A DNA stretch of 46,558 nucleotides, from positions 1 through 46,558 of the forward strand of contig NZ_JAKZEY010000007.1 of assembly GCF_022808955.1 (NCBI RefSeq). The letters run 5' to 3'. Position 1 is the first letter of the stretch, and each line of letters starts with the position of its first letter. Positions 35,554 to 45,310 of this stretch are shown in pieces. A program made the translations under genes and the position numbers. This stretch comes from Anaerococcus sp. AGMB09787. GTDB lineage: Bacteria; Bacillota; Clostridia; Tissierellales; Peptoniphilaceae. The notes under the pieces are model-generated. The model had not been told where the DNA came from. It did no database searches and saw nothing but the letters and a program-made list of their open reading frames with translations.

Positions 35554-36395
35554 AGTCTTTCTAAGGTTATTCTTCCAAGTTTACCTGACCTAAAATCATT
35601 CAGGATAATATTAGCAGTTCTTGTATAATCAAAATCTCCGCCCCTTATTATTGCTCCACGTTTTTTAGCAATGGCCTCATAGATTTCTATAGGACTTAGG
35701 TCTTCTGCCTTAATTCCGTATCTTTCATTCAAGTTATCAGGGTAGGCTTCCTTCATTAGCTCGATAAACTTCATTGTCAAATCTTCTATATTTAAAACTT
35801 CATCCTTGATGGCATTGGTAAAGGATAGGTTAAGGCCTGTTACTTCGTCAAACTTAGGCCATAGGACTCCGGGAGTATCCAATAGCTGTATATTAGATTT
35901 CGTCTTTATCCACTGCTTTGTTTGTGTTACTCCAGGTCTATTTCCAACTCTAGCTCCTTTTTTCTGAGAAACATTATTTATAAAGGTGGACTTGCCGGAA
36001 TTTGGAACTCCTACTATCATTATTTTGATTAAAGGATTTTCTATGCTCTTTTCCTTGTTCCTATCGAACTTTTCCTTCAAGAGTCCTTTCGCAAGGGCAT
36101 AAATCCTGTCGACATTTACCCTTTCCTTGCTAGATATAGCTATAGAAGCAATCCCTTCTTCCTTAAATTTCTCAAGCCACCTAGCATTTTCTTGCTTATC
36201 TGATAGGTCAGCCTTGTTCATAATAATCATCCTAGGCTTATCACCGATTATCTCATCTATCATAGGATTTCTACTAGATATAGGAATCCTCGAATCGATA
36301 ATCTCCAAAACTATATCCACTAGCTTTAGATTATCTATTATCATTTCCTTGGTCTTTTTCATATGACCCGGAAACCAGTTTATATTCATAGTCAT
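35550..36395 (-). CDS. rbgA: Ribosome biogenesis GTPase RbgA (YlqF)
   Basis: 281 residues. A circularly permuted GTPase: G4 comes first as IIMNKADLSDK, then G1 GVPNSGKSTFINNV, and G3 as LLDTPGVLWP. NWFPGHMKKTKEMI is the family N-terminus. It helps late assembly of the 50S subunit. The first ATG at 36395 follows AAGGAGAAGACT, so I keep it rather than the second ATG two codons later. Confidence 0.95.
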   Translation of the reverse strand: MTMNINWFPGHMKKTKEMIIDNLKLVDIVLEIIDSRIPISSRNPMIDEIIGDKPRMIIMNKADLSDKQENARWLEKFKEEGIASIAISSKERVNVDRIYALAKGLLKEKFDRNKEKSIENPLIKIMIVGVPNSGKSTFINNVSQKKGARVGNRPGVTQTKQWIKTKSNIQLLDTPGVLWPKFDEVTGLNLSFTNAIKDEVLNIEDLTMKFIELMKEAYPDNLNERYGIKAEDLSPIEIYEAIAKKRGAIIRGGDFDYTRTANIILNDFRSGKLGRITLERL

Positions 36396-36630
36396 AGTCT
36401 TCTCCTTGTTATTAATATATCCAGTCTAATTATAGTAAAATCATCCACTTTACTTTGCCTAAGACCCTTTTTATCTCTATTATCTATTAATTTTATCTTC
36501 CATTTTGCATGGCTGTACTTATTTCCAGTTTTTATGAAGATACCTCATATATAATAATTTTTCAATGAAAGTTCACTTAACTAACCCCTATTAGGAGAAT
36601 ATACTTGAAAGTAAAGTAATTTTTCTATTT

Positions 36631-38394
36631 TTACCTAAAAGACTCACTTTTTGCGTCCCAAATTCTTTTAAAGGCTCCTTCTTCTCCCCTAAGTTTATCA
36701 AAGCTTCCTCGTTGGCTAATCTCCCCATCTGCCATTACTATTATCTCATCAGCAAGTTTTGCACTAAGTAATTTATGGGAAATAATTATCATGGTTCTAT
36801 TTTCCTTATATTTTTCTAAGAACTTAAATATTTTCTCTTCCTTTAGGGGATCTATATCATTAGTTGGCTCATCAAAAATAACGAAATTTCTATTCCTATA
36901 TATGCATCTTAATATCGCTAGCTCTTGCCATTGACCTTTTGACAAATTAAAATCTCCTAGGTCCTCACCTACTATTTTTTCATAGGGAAAAGTTCTAAAG
37001 GATGACTTATCTAAGATATTTATAGCCCTATCTTTACTTGCTTTAGTATCGGATATTGTAACATTTTCTATAATAGAAAGAGGATATTTGGCATAATTTT
37101 GAAAAGTTGCGCTCTTATCCGTATAAGTATCTAATAAGTCTACATCTACCCTAGAGCCATCTACTAACACACTTCCACTTTCTGCCTTGTATAAACCCAA
37201 TATAATACTTACAAGGCTTGTTTTACCTGAGCCATTTTCTCCAACAATGACATAGGTCTTGCCTTTTTCTATCTTTAAATCCAACTTATCTAGGGTATAA
37301 TTCGTGGAATTAGGGTATTTAAATTTGATATTTTTAAATTCTAAAAAGTTATTAAAATCTTCTGACAATGCTTTTTTCTTAGCATCTTTATAAGTCTTAT
37401 AGAATTTAAAGTAGGCTTCTGTCATATCAATAAATATTCCTTCATAACTTGATAGGCTTGAATATTGTTCGCTTGTTTGAAGAATCATTCTCATAGCAAA
37501 GAAACTTAAGGCAAAGCCTACGAAATCTTTCCTCACCATAAGAATATAATATAAGTAAAAATACAAGGCTATATTTAATATTAGGGACAATATCTTTATT
37601 TTACCTGCCTTAAAGGCTAAATCATTATTAACTTTTTGGGCTGTCTTTTCAAAATTATCAAAAAGCTTATCACATTTACACTTTATAAATGTATAGAAAT
37701 TGTAGATCTCATTATCTCTTACATATCCTGGCCTAGTTAATAAGTCGGTTATTTCCAACTTTTTTAAAGTAAATTTATGGATTTCATCCTTGCTTTCATC
37801 GATTATCCTATGCTTACTATTATTTTCTATATAACCTAATATCAAAGATAATAGCAAAAATAGTAAGTATGTCCAGCTTAAATTTATAAAAAATACAGAA
37901 AGTAGTATAAAATTTAAAATCAATCCTATTTTTTCTATAGATATTTCTACAAGCCTAAAAATATTAGTAGCAGACACACTTGCCTCATATATGTCCCTAT
38001 AGATTTTCCTATCTTCAAATTTTATAGGCTCTATATTTGAACTTATATCTTGCATATGTAATTTAAACTTCTTTTCAAAACTAGGCAGCAAGACAAATTG
38101 GACATAATAGGAATTAAAGAAGGACTTTTTAACTTGTAAGATCAAGACAACAAATAAATATATTAACAAAGCTTCAACTACTAAGGCAAAATAACTTATA
38201 GAATTCTTTTTCCCTAAGACTTGTAATAGGTTGTTAAGAGCAAATAAAGCTAGAAAATTTACAAAAGTAAACCCTATCTCTACGAAAGCAATAATTACAA
38301 AAGTTTTTCTATCAATTTTTAGAAATTCTCTAATAGCCCTCTTAATTTTTGAAAACTTATTTGTACAATTTCTTTTGTGCCTGATATAAACCAT
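36631..38394 (-). CDS. ABC half-transporter of the peptide locus, second pair, partner B
   Basis: 587 residues: six membrane segments (about 30-320) and an ATPase. Walker A is GENGSGKTSLVSII, the Q-loop TFQNYAKYP, Walker B FVIFDEPTNDIDP and the H-loop IISHK. The signature is degenerate, FNLSKGQWQE instead of LSGGQ, so one of the two ATP sites of the heterodimer is probably weak. Its start lies 38 bases inside the end of the preceding gene, indicating coupling. No C39 peptidase domain. Last gene of the locus; substrate inferred from context. Confidence 0.87.
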   Translation of the reverse strand: MVYIRHKRNCTNKFSKIKRAIREFLKIDRKTFVIIAFVEIGFTFVNFLALFALNNLLQVLGKKNSISYFALVVEALLIYLFVVLILQVKKSFFNSYYVQFVLLPSFEKKFKLHMQDISSNIEPIKFEDRKIYRDIYEASVSATNIFRLVEISIEKIGLILNFILLSVFFINLSWTYLLFLLLSLILGYIENNSKHRIIDESKDEIHKFTLKKLEITDLLTRPGYVRDNEIYNFYTFIKCKCDKLFDNFEKTAQKVNNDLAFKAGKIKILSLILNIALYFYLYYILMVRKDFVGFALSFFAMRMILQTSEQYSSLSSYEGIFIDMTEAYFKFYKTYKDAKKKALSEDFNNFLEFKNIKFKYPNSTNYTLDKLDLKIEKGKTYVIVGENGSGKTSLVSIILGLYKAESGSVLVDGSRVDVDLLDTYTDKSATFQNYAKYPLSIIENVTISDTKASKDRAINILDKSSFRTFPYEKIVGEDLGDFNLSKGQWQELAILRCIYRNRNFVIFDEPTNDIDPLKEEKIFKFLEKYKENRTMIIISHKLLSAKLADEIIVMADGEISQRGSFDKLRGEEGAFKRIWDAKSESFR

Positions 38395-40054
38395 AGAATT
38401 CCTCTTTTTTATCCATCAATTCATCAAATGTCCCCTCTTCAAAGAGTTTATTGTCCTTCAACACCAAGATCTTATCACATATCGACACTATTCCCATCCT
38501 ATGTGATATAAATATCGACAAGTTATCATCTGTAAACTTATCTATATTCTTATAAAAATTAAGCTCAGATATAGGATCAAGGCTAGCTGTAGGTTCATCT
38601 AAAATCAAAACCTTGTTTTTGTCTTTGTATACTCTTTCCATAAATACTTTTTGCCATTGGCCGCCAGATAGGTCTACGGGACTATCATCTAATTTAGATA
38701 GATTTGCCTGTAAGCCGTGAGGAAATTTTTTAGCAAGCTTCAGTATATCTTCTGAATAGCTGGTCTTGGCTTTAACTGATAAATCGATATTATCTTTGAT
38801 AGTAAAAGGATATTTGCTAGAATCTTGTAATAAGATAGAAAATAAATTTCTCTTATCTTGACTGCTTAGACTATAAGTGGGTATTCCATTTATAGTAACT
38901 TCTCCTTTTGTAGGCTCATATAAACCCAATAAAAGTTTTATCAAAGTTGATTTTCCTGCTCCATTTTCACCTATTATTAAGTAGGAAATACCTGAAGTAA
39001 AGGTATAGGAAAAATCTTCTAGTGTATATTTATTTGATCCTGGATAAGAAAAATACACATTCTTAAAGTCTATCTTATACTTGCTAAATTCTTCCTTTAC
39101 TCTATATTCGTTATTAGGTCTTGGTTTTAAAACTAGCTTATCCATAATATCTAAGGCTAAATTATATTGGTTAAATAAATCCTTATCTGCCAAGATATTT
39201 TGAATCACTCCATCAGCGCCTAATTTTAATGATAAGATTAATATTATTTTTGAAAATGATATAGATGAATTCTGGTCTAAACACGCTGATAATAATATAG
39301 ATACTCCTGTTGTTAGAATTGATAGTACCAACAAGATAGCTTCTAGGATAAATTTACTTTTCCCTAACTTTCGATTACTTCTACTGCCCTTATCAAAAGA
39401 TTTAGAAAATTTTGCCTGTATGTAGTCCTTAAAATTAAATAAATTTCTCTCATACAAGTGGTCTTTATCTATCAAAATTTTGTCAATAATATTTGAAACT
39501 CTCATATTGCCCATATACTCTGGCCAAATCGCTTTGTTCTTTTGAGAAACTTTTATATTTATAGGAATATATAGTAAGGCTGAGATTATAAAAATTAGAA
39601 ACAAATAAAAGTTTATATTAAATATAAAAACATATACACTTATTAAGTAAGCTATCCCCTTAATAATATTAGCTAGGCTAATAAAATATGTCCTCCTATC
39701 TTTTAAAAAATTAGCCAAAATACTATAATCTCTTTGGTAGTTAGCATTTTCGCTATCTACTAAACTTAAAGGTTTATCTAGATAAATCTTTGTGAAATAA
39801 TCCTTCTCTTCCAAGTATGTCTTCTTATTAATCAAATAAGTAGTTACACTTTCAGCAAATTTCTTAACCAAGAGACTTATAGCAAATAAAACAAAAGTTC
39901 CTAATATATCCTCATTCTTTTCTACAATAAAGCTCGATACCTCAAAAATTAAGTAAAGGGAATAAAAATTTAAAAATCCTAGCAAAATAGACAAAAATGA
40001 TATGAGCCGGGAGTAAAGCTTATTATATTTAAAAAAGTCTCCTATAATTTTCAT
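38357..40054 (-). CDS. ABC half-transporter of the peptide locus, second pair, partner A
   Basis: 565 residues with six membrane segments and a complete ATPase: Walker A GENGAGKSTLIKLL, Q-loop LLQDSSKYPF, signature LSGGQWQKVF, Walker B VLILDEPTASLDP and H-loop FISHRMG. The GGQWQK form of the signature is common in Firmicute peptide exporters (established for several bacteriocin loci, as I recall). It probably pairs with the next gene, which has a degenerate signature. Its start lies inside the end of a broken gene. Confidence 0.88.
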   Translation of the reverse strand: MKIIGDFFKYNKLYSRLISFLSILLGFLNFYSLYLIFEVSSFIVEKNEDILGTFVLFAISLLVKKFAESVTTYLINKKTYLEEKDYFTKIYLDKPLSLVDSENANYQRDYSILANFLKDRRTYFISLANIIKGIAYLISVYVFIFNINFYLFLIFIISALLYIPINIKVSQKNKAIWPEYMGNMRVSNIIDKILIDKDHLYERNLFNFKDYIQAKFSKSFDKGSRSNRKLGKSKFILEAILLVLSILTTGVSILLSACLDQNSSISFSKIILILSLKLGADGVIQNILADKDLFNQYNLALDIMDKLVLKPRPNNEYRVKEEFSKYKIDFKNVYFSYPGSNKYTLEDFSYTFTSGISYLIIGENGAGKSTLIKLLLGLYEPTKGEVTINGIPTYSLSSQDKRNLFSILLQDSSKYPFTIKDNIDLSVKAKTSYSEDILKLAKKFPHGLQANLSKLDDSPVDLSGGQWQKVFMERVYKDKNKVLILDEPTASLDPISELNFYKNIDKFTDDNLSIFISHRMGIVSICDKILVLKDNKLFEEGTFDELMDKKEEFYGLYQAQKKLYK

Positions 40055-40308
40055 AACATCCTCGATTAAATTCTTTTTTTATAATATCTAAAGTAAATTT
40101 TTCTGCTTCTCTTGCTAAATCATCATAAGTTTCTAGTAAATCTTCTTTACTTTGATTAGCAGATATATATATATAAATTGCTCTTTTGTTCCGTATTTAT
40201 ATAAAAACGAAAAGAAAATTTTTCCTACTCTCATAAATAATTTATCATATAAATTATAATAATTTTCAGGTAGATCACACAAATTAATTATTGAATTTAT
40301 GTTTTTAG
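40029..40308 (-). pseudogene. Unrecognised gene, truncated by IS256 and frameshifted at a TA repeat
   Basis: From the IS end the frame reads LDSKNINSIINLCDLPENYY, then FFSFLYKYGTKEQFIYI, and stops soon after. At 40163-40175 there is a run of alternating A and T. Removing one TA pair joins the frame to SANQSKEDLLETYDDLAREA, then EKFTLDIIKKEFNRGCYENY, ending at 40029 inside the first codons of the ABC gene. The N-terminus is absent, also on the far side of the IS. I do not recognise the family. It lay in the same operon as the exporters. Confidence 0.65.
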
Positions 40309-41617
40309 AGTCAAGTCCATAATATTGTGTAAATTAATCTAGTACAATATTTACTATTTCATTTTAATATACAATTTAGAAGATGTTAGGAGGTCCTCAT
40401 TGATATCAATGAGGATTGAACCTATTAAGCGCATAGCAGATTTTTCATTAGGAAATATCCTAACGACTTTCTCTCGTCTTCTAACTTCTTGATTTAATCT
40501 TTCTATGCAATTTGTTGACCTAAGTCTACTATGAATTACATCATTAGCTAGATATGCAAAAGTATCTTCAAATCCTTCATCTAAGGTCTTTAAAGAGTTT
40601 TGAAATTTCTTTTCGTTTTCATATTTTACGAATATCTCATCTTTCATTTTTCTTGCTAGAGATATATCTTGAATTTTAAATAAAGACTTCATATCTGCCC
40701 TAAATTCTTCAGTGTTTTTCTTTGGTGCTTTTGATAGGATGTTTCTTAGAAAATGGACTTGACATCTTTGCCATGATACATTTATAAATGTTTCTTTTAT
40801 TGCTTTGACTAGACCTTTGTGAGCATCTGATATTACCATTTTAACTCCAGATAGTCCCCTAGCTTTTAAATATTCAAAGAAGTTTGACCATGAGTATTCA
40901 CTTTCACCCTCACTTAGATCTAAGCCTATGATTTCTCTATTTCCTTTTTCATTTATTCCTATTGCTATATGGCAAGCTTTTGATACTACTCTATTGTTTT
41001 CTCTTACTTTTATGTATACTACATCTACAAGTATGTAGGGATATGTTATTGTGCTTAGATCACTATTTCTCCATAGTTTTACTTCTTCATCTAGCTCTTT
41101 AGTTAAGGATGATACAAAGGATTTGGAATATATTTTACCACACATGTTTTCTATTACCTTGGATACTTTTCTTGTTGATACTCCTTGGATGTACATTTCT
41201 AACATGGTTGCAAGTAGAGCTTTTTCATTTCTTTGATATCTTTCGAATAGCTCTGTCGAGAATTTACCATCCCTTGTTCTAGGTACTCTTAGGGTTAAAG
41301 TTCCTATTTTTGTCGTATAGTCACGTTCATAGTATCCATTACGGTAAGTGCTCCTATTAGGATCTCTTTGATAGGCTTGATTATCTAAGTATTCATCTCT
41401 TTCTTTTTCCATAAGTTCATTAAAAACTTTTGTTAGGATAGATTTAGCAATTTTATTATTTACAGATTCATTAATTAAATTTTGTATTTCTTCTTGATTA
41501 ATTGTAAAATGTAATTGGGTCATTTGTTCCTCCTAGTTGTTTTTGTGGTTAAAAACATTGTACTAGTTTAGGTTTCAAATGACCTTTTTCTTTTTACACA
41601 ATTATACGGGCACTATC
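40309..41617 (-). mobile_element. Complete IS256-family insertion sequence
   Basis: About 1.3 kb. Inner ends GTCCATAATATTGTGTAAA (40315-40333) and, reversed at 41593-41611, GCCCGTATAATTGTGTAAA agree at 15 of 19 positions; the outer GATAGTG-like extension recalls IS256 itself. The right boundary is supported by the remnant at 1-189, which matches exactly up to the same base. No target-site duplication is evident (GTTTTTAG versus AAAAATCC), so flanking DNA may have been lost. Confidence 0.88.
40354..41523 (-). CDS. IS256-family (mutator type) transposase
   Basis: 389 residues, normal length. The DDE residues fit D167 (ILVDVVYIKV), D233 (MVISDAHKGL) and E341 (NCIERLNQEVRRR). C254 and H257 in SWQRCQVHFLRNIL are the family's C...H motif. 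RVPRTRDGKFSTELFERYQR is the usual N-terminal domain end. It appears intact and may be active. Confidence 0.95.
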   Translation of the reverse strand: MTQLHFTINQEEIQNLINESVNNKIAKSILTKVFNELMEKERDEYLDNQAYQRDPNRSTYRNGYYERDYTTKIGTLTLRVPRTRDGKFSTELFERYQRNEKALLATMLEMYIQGVSTRKVSKVIENMCGKIYSKSFVSSLTKELDEEVKLWRNSDLSTITYPYILVDVVYIKVRENNRVVSKACHIAIGINEKGNREIIGLDLSEGESEYSWSNFFEYLKARGLSGVKMVISDAHKGLVKAIKETFINVSWQRCQVHFLRNILSKAPKKNTEEFRADMKSLFKIQDISLARKMKDEIFVKYENEKKFQNSLKTLDEGFEDTFAYLANDVIHSRLRSTNCIERLNQEVRRREKVVRIFPNEKSAMRLIGSILIDINEDLLTSSKLYIKMK

Positions 41618-41650
41618 AAAAATCCACCACTAGGCCATGATGGATTTATA
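41618..41650 (-). terminator. Terminator after the first ABC pair
   Basis: On the minus strand AATCCATCA and TGGTGGATT form a nine-pair stem (one G-T) around TGGCCTAG, followed by TTTTT. It lies about 70 bases after the ABC stop and immediately outside the insertion sequence end. It would limit read-through from the first pair into the second. Confidence 0.65.
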
Positions 41651-41717
41651 TATATCTAATATAAGTATATGATTTTAAATCAAAAGAGAAAGCCCCTTGT
41701 TTAATAAAACCTCACTA

Positions 41718-43514
41718 CTAACCTTTATAAGCCCTCCTTTGACTTAAGTATAGATCTTTATAGAGGCCCTTTTTCTCCATTAATTCTTCATGCGAACCAA
41801 ATTCCCTTACACAGCCCTTGTCCATGACTATTATCTTATCAACGAATCTAGTCATAGCCATACGATGGGTTATGATTATAGCAGTTTTCCCCTTAGCCAT
41901 AGTTAGAAAGTTATTGAATAACCCGCTCTCTTCAATAGGGTCTATGGCAGAAGTGGGCTCATCAAGGATTATAATTTTTGAGCCTTTGTAAAGTCCTCTG
42001 GCAATAGCAACCTTTTGCCATTGTCCACCTGAAAGATCAACTCCTCCAAAGTCTCTAGACAACATTGTTTCCATTCCCTTAGGAAAGACGCTTTTATTTA
42101 ATACTAAATTGCTCTTCTCTAAACTTTCCCTTATAGAAAAATCTGATATATTTTTACTAAAATCACTTATAACTATGTTATCAAAAAGGCTCATCTTGTA
42201 TTTACAAAAATTTTGAAACACTGCAGAGACATTAAGACTTATGTCTTCGTCTTCTTTACAAGGGTTTCTACCATCATAGCTTATAAAACCCGATGTAGGT
42301 CTATAAATTCCACCTATAATACTTGCAAGAGTTGACTTTCCCGATCCGTTTTCACCAACTATGGCAATTGTATCTCCTCTATTTATGACAAGATTTATAT
42401 TAGACAATGATTTAGTCTTACTTAATGGATAGGTAAATGAAATATTATGTAAAACTATTTCAGGAGAGCTTTCCATGCTGATTTTTTTATATTTCTTATC
42501 TTTAACTTCTATGAAGTTAATATAATTTTCTACATAGACCACCTGTTTTATGGCGGATCCTATTACATAAAATATAAATTCTTCAGCCATCATCATAAGC
42601 ATATTGATAGATCCTATAACAGCACCAAAATTTCCTATACTAATAAATCCGCCCATCAAATACTTTGATAACATCAATAAACTTATTATATTGGCAATAA
42701 ATAAAGGAATCTTAAAAACGAATTCAATTTTTGATGATTTTACTTGAGTATCTAAAGACTCTCGATTCATCACTTTTAATTTATCCTTATATCTTCCCAT
42801 AAAAAAATGAAAAGCCCCTAACATTCTTGTCTCTTTAAGTTTATCACTAGCTATTAAACATTCTTTATAATGATCACACTCCCTACGAAAATAGCTTACA
42901 TTATTTTCCAATCTTGCGTATAATTTCTTCTTAAACAATTGTGAAAGTATCGGTCCAATAATGAATAAAAATAAAATAAATATAAGGATAGGCCTTATCC
43001 TATATAAATATATTCCTAATGTTATAAAATAAGGAATATAAGTAAAAATACCAAGACTTAGTCCAGTTACTAGTTGAACTATACTATTTATTCCCTTATG
43101 TGCCTTATTTATTGTATTCAAATATTCTGATGATTCAAATTTAATAGGTGATTCTTTAGAACATTTGAGATTAAATTCTTTTTCAATCTTTCCTTGAACT
43201 TTAAGCTCAAAATCACTTGACAATGTCGTATTTATGCCATTAAAAACTGGATTTGCTAATATAGTCAATAATAAGATTAGAAAATTTACAAAGACAATCG
43301 AAATATCGACCTTACCTTTGATATAATAATCAACCACATTTAAAAATTGATCAAGCCTAACAGTATTATATGCCAAGATAAACCCTAAAGTAAAATTTAT
43401 ACAAGCTATAAGCAAAAAATATAAAGGAGATGCTTTTACAACAATTTTAAAAGAATAATATATGTTCTTAAAATCAAATTTATTTTTCATCTTCGTACCA
43501 TTTCTTTTGCTCAT
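41718..43514 (-). CDS. ABC half-transporter of the peptide locus, first pair, partner B
   Basis: 598 residues with six membrane segments (about 20-320). Walker A is GENGSGKSTLASII, Q-loop VFQNFCKYKMS, signature LSGGQWQKVAIARG, Walker B IIILDEPTSAIDP, H-loop IITHRMA. The first ATG overlaps the upstream gene by 35 bases; a second ATG at 43490 (MKNKFDFKN) is an equal candidate start. No peptidase domain. It likely forms a heterodimer with the gene upstream to move the modified peptide. Confidence 0.88.
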   Translation of the reverse strand: MSKRNGTKMKNKFDFKNIYYSFKIVVKASPLYFLLIACINFTLGFILAYNTVRLDQFLNVVDYYIKGKVDISIVFVNFLILLLTILANPVFNGINTTLSSDFELKVQGKIEKEFNLKCSKESPIKFESSEYLNTINKAHKGINSIVQLVTGLSLGIFTYIPYFITLGIYLYRIRPILIFILFLFIIGPILSQLFKKKLYARLENNVSYFRRECDHYKECLIASDKLKETRMLGAFHFFMGRYKDKLKVMNRESLDTQVKSSKIEFVFKIPLFIANIISLLMLSKYLMGGFISIGNFGAVIGSINMLMMMAEEFIFYVIGSAIKQVVYVENYINFIEVKDKKYKKISMESSPEIVLHNISFTYPLSKTKSLSNINLVINRGDTIAIVGENGSGKSTLASIIGGIYRPTSGFISYDGRNPCKEDEDISLNVSAVFQNFCKYKMSLFDNIVISDFSKNISDFSIRESLEKSNLVLNKSVFPKGMETMLSRDFGGVDLSGGQWQKVAIARGLYKGSKIIILDEPTSAIDPIEESGLFNNFLTMAKGKTAIIITHRMAMTRFVDKIIVMDKGCVREFGSHEELMEKKGLYKDLYLSQRRAYKG

Positions 43515-45297
43515 TAAACATCTGTCTATAAAGTCCGTCTATGCTCATTAGACTTTTATAATCTCCTTCTTCTACAAGTCTTCCATCATCAAATACAAAT
43601 ATCTTGTCAGCAAAAACTGTAGAAGCCAATCGATGACTAATAAATATTGCAAGCTTATCCTTATTTTCTCTTTTAAATATTTCATATAAGTCATTTTCAC
43701 TAAATGGATCCAGATTTGAAGTAGGCTCATCAAGGACTCTTACTGGCGCATCACTCATCATAGCCCTTGCTATGGCGATTTTTTGCCATTGTCCTCCTGA
43801 AAGATCAACACTTTCTCTTTTTATTTTACCTAAAGGTGTATCTAAACCCTTACTAAGAGTATTACTTAAATCAAATATACCTAAACTTCTAGAAATCCTA
43901 TTAATTTTTTTCTCATTTATTCCATTATCAAAATTATTTACATCACCAAGCTCGATATTTTCCCTAATAGTAATGCCATATTTTGCATAATCTTGATAAA
44001 TAACTGAGAAAATAGCTTTCAATTCTTCATTCTTATAATTCTTAAGCGATATACCATTTATAAGTACTTCACCCTCATATTCATCATAAAGTCCAGTTAA
44101 AATTTTTATAAGTGTACTTTTACCACATCCATTTTTACCCACTAGGGCATAATGTTTTTTATCATTCATAGTAAAATTTAGCTTATGCAACACATACCTA
44201 TCAGTTCCTGGATATTTGAATGAAAGATTTTTAAATTCTATGCTTTTAATTTCGAATCTTTCTTTGGAAGGTAGGGATAAGTAAGTTAAGTCTTTATCTA
44301 AATTTATTAACTTCTCCATATAATGCAAAAAGTTCATTGAATTAGACAAACTTTCGCTATATTCAGGAAGTTCCCGTGATAGGTTGGGTATTAAAGATAT
44401 AATTGCATTTACTATAGCAACAAATGTTCCGAAAGTTAAATTACCTTTCTTTAAAGGATTAAGAATAATTAAAATAATAAGTCCTATCAAAAAGGAAGTT
44501 AATAGACCTGATATTTCAGAACCCGATAGCCATTTTAGACTAGCCTTTCTTTTTATAATCCTAGCTTTCTCATATTCTTCATACCATCTAGCCTTTATTT
44601 CTTGTGAATAATTAAAAAGACTTCTTTCTTTTACAAAATCTCTCCCTGTTAAAAGACCGGAAAAATAATTTGCATATCTTTTGTGCCTCTCCTGATCTAT
44701 ACTTGCTTTATAATTTACTTTACCAGCCTTAATTGCTAGAAAAATACCAGGAATAGATACCAAAGTTATAATAAAAGTAGCCTGTGGAATTTTAACAAAG
44801 AGAAAGAAAATAATACTTAAGATTTTTATAATTAAGCTTCCTGCCCTAAGTAAATTCAGATAAGAATCAGACAAATAAGTTTCCGGATTATCAACTATTC
44901 TTGAAATCATATCAAGGCTTTCCGGATTTTCAAAATATTTATATTTCAAAGTTCCTATAGTTTCTACTAATTCAACAGTAAAAGTTTCACTTAAACTATT
45001 TTTTAATTTTAATTTAACATAGTCACTTATTATCGGATATAAATATGTATAAATCAAACTTATAACTATAAGTGATAAATATATATAAATATCTCCAATG
45101 AAGATACCCTCCTTTACAAATAAAGCCATAGAATCTATAAAGGATGATATGGCTTTTAATGATATAAGAGGAATAAACCCGTTAAAAAAGCTCAATACAA
45201 GTAAAGCAATTGAACATCCCCTTGAATAATAAAAAGGGATATGGACTATATCCAAAAAATTTAAATTTTTCTTAGCAAATAAATCGTAATTTTTCAT
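43480..45297 (-). CDS. ABC half-transporter of the peptide locus, first pair, partner A
   Basis: 605 residues. Six membrane segments (about 25-310) precede an ATPase with Walker A GKNGCGKSTLIKIL, Q-loop IYQDYAKYGI, signature LSGGQWQKIAIARA, Walker B VRVLDEPTSNLDP and H-loop FISHRLA. All motifs are canonical. It follows the radical SAM gene by 13 bases, so it is in the same operon. Export of the precursor-derived peptide is inferred from position. Confidence 0.89.
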   Translation of the reverse strand: MKNYDLFAKKNLNFLDIVHIPFYYSRGCSIALLVLSFFNGFIPLISLKAISSFIDSMALFVKEGIFIGDIYIYLSLIVISLIYTYLYPIISDYVKLKLKNSLSETFTVELVETIGTLKYKYFENPESLDMISRIVDNPETYLSDSYLNLLRAGSLIIKILSIIFFLFVKIPQATFIITLVSIPGIFLAIKAGKVNYKASIDQERHKRYANYFSGLLTGRDFVKERSLFNYSQEIKARWYEEYEKARIIKRKASLKWLSGSEISGLLTSFLIGLIILIILNPLKKGNLTFGTFVAIVNAIISLIPNLSRELPEYSESLSNSMNFLHYMEKLINLDKDLTYLSLPSKERFEIKSIEFKNLSFKYPGTDRYVLHKLNFTMNDKKHYALVGKNGCGKSTLIKILTGLYDEYEGEVLINGISLKNYKNEELKAIFSVIYQDYAKYGITIRENIELGDVNNFDNGINEKKINRISRSLGIFDLSNTLSKGLDTPLGKIKRESVDLSGGQWQKIAIARAMMSDAPVRVLDEPTSNLDPFSENDLYEIFKRENKDKLAIFISHRLASTVFADKIFVFDDGRLVEEGDYKSLMSIDGLYRQMFNEQKKWYEDEK

Positions 45298-45310
45298 ACT
45301 ATAAAATTAA

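Noticed and set aside
41618-41717. 5' half of the gene truncated by the insertion sequence
   Set aside because: The DNA on the far side is a terminator and the end of an ABC gene, with no coding continuity to the broken frame, so simple insertion into an intact gene does not explain it.
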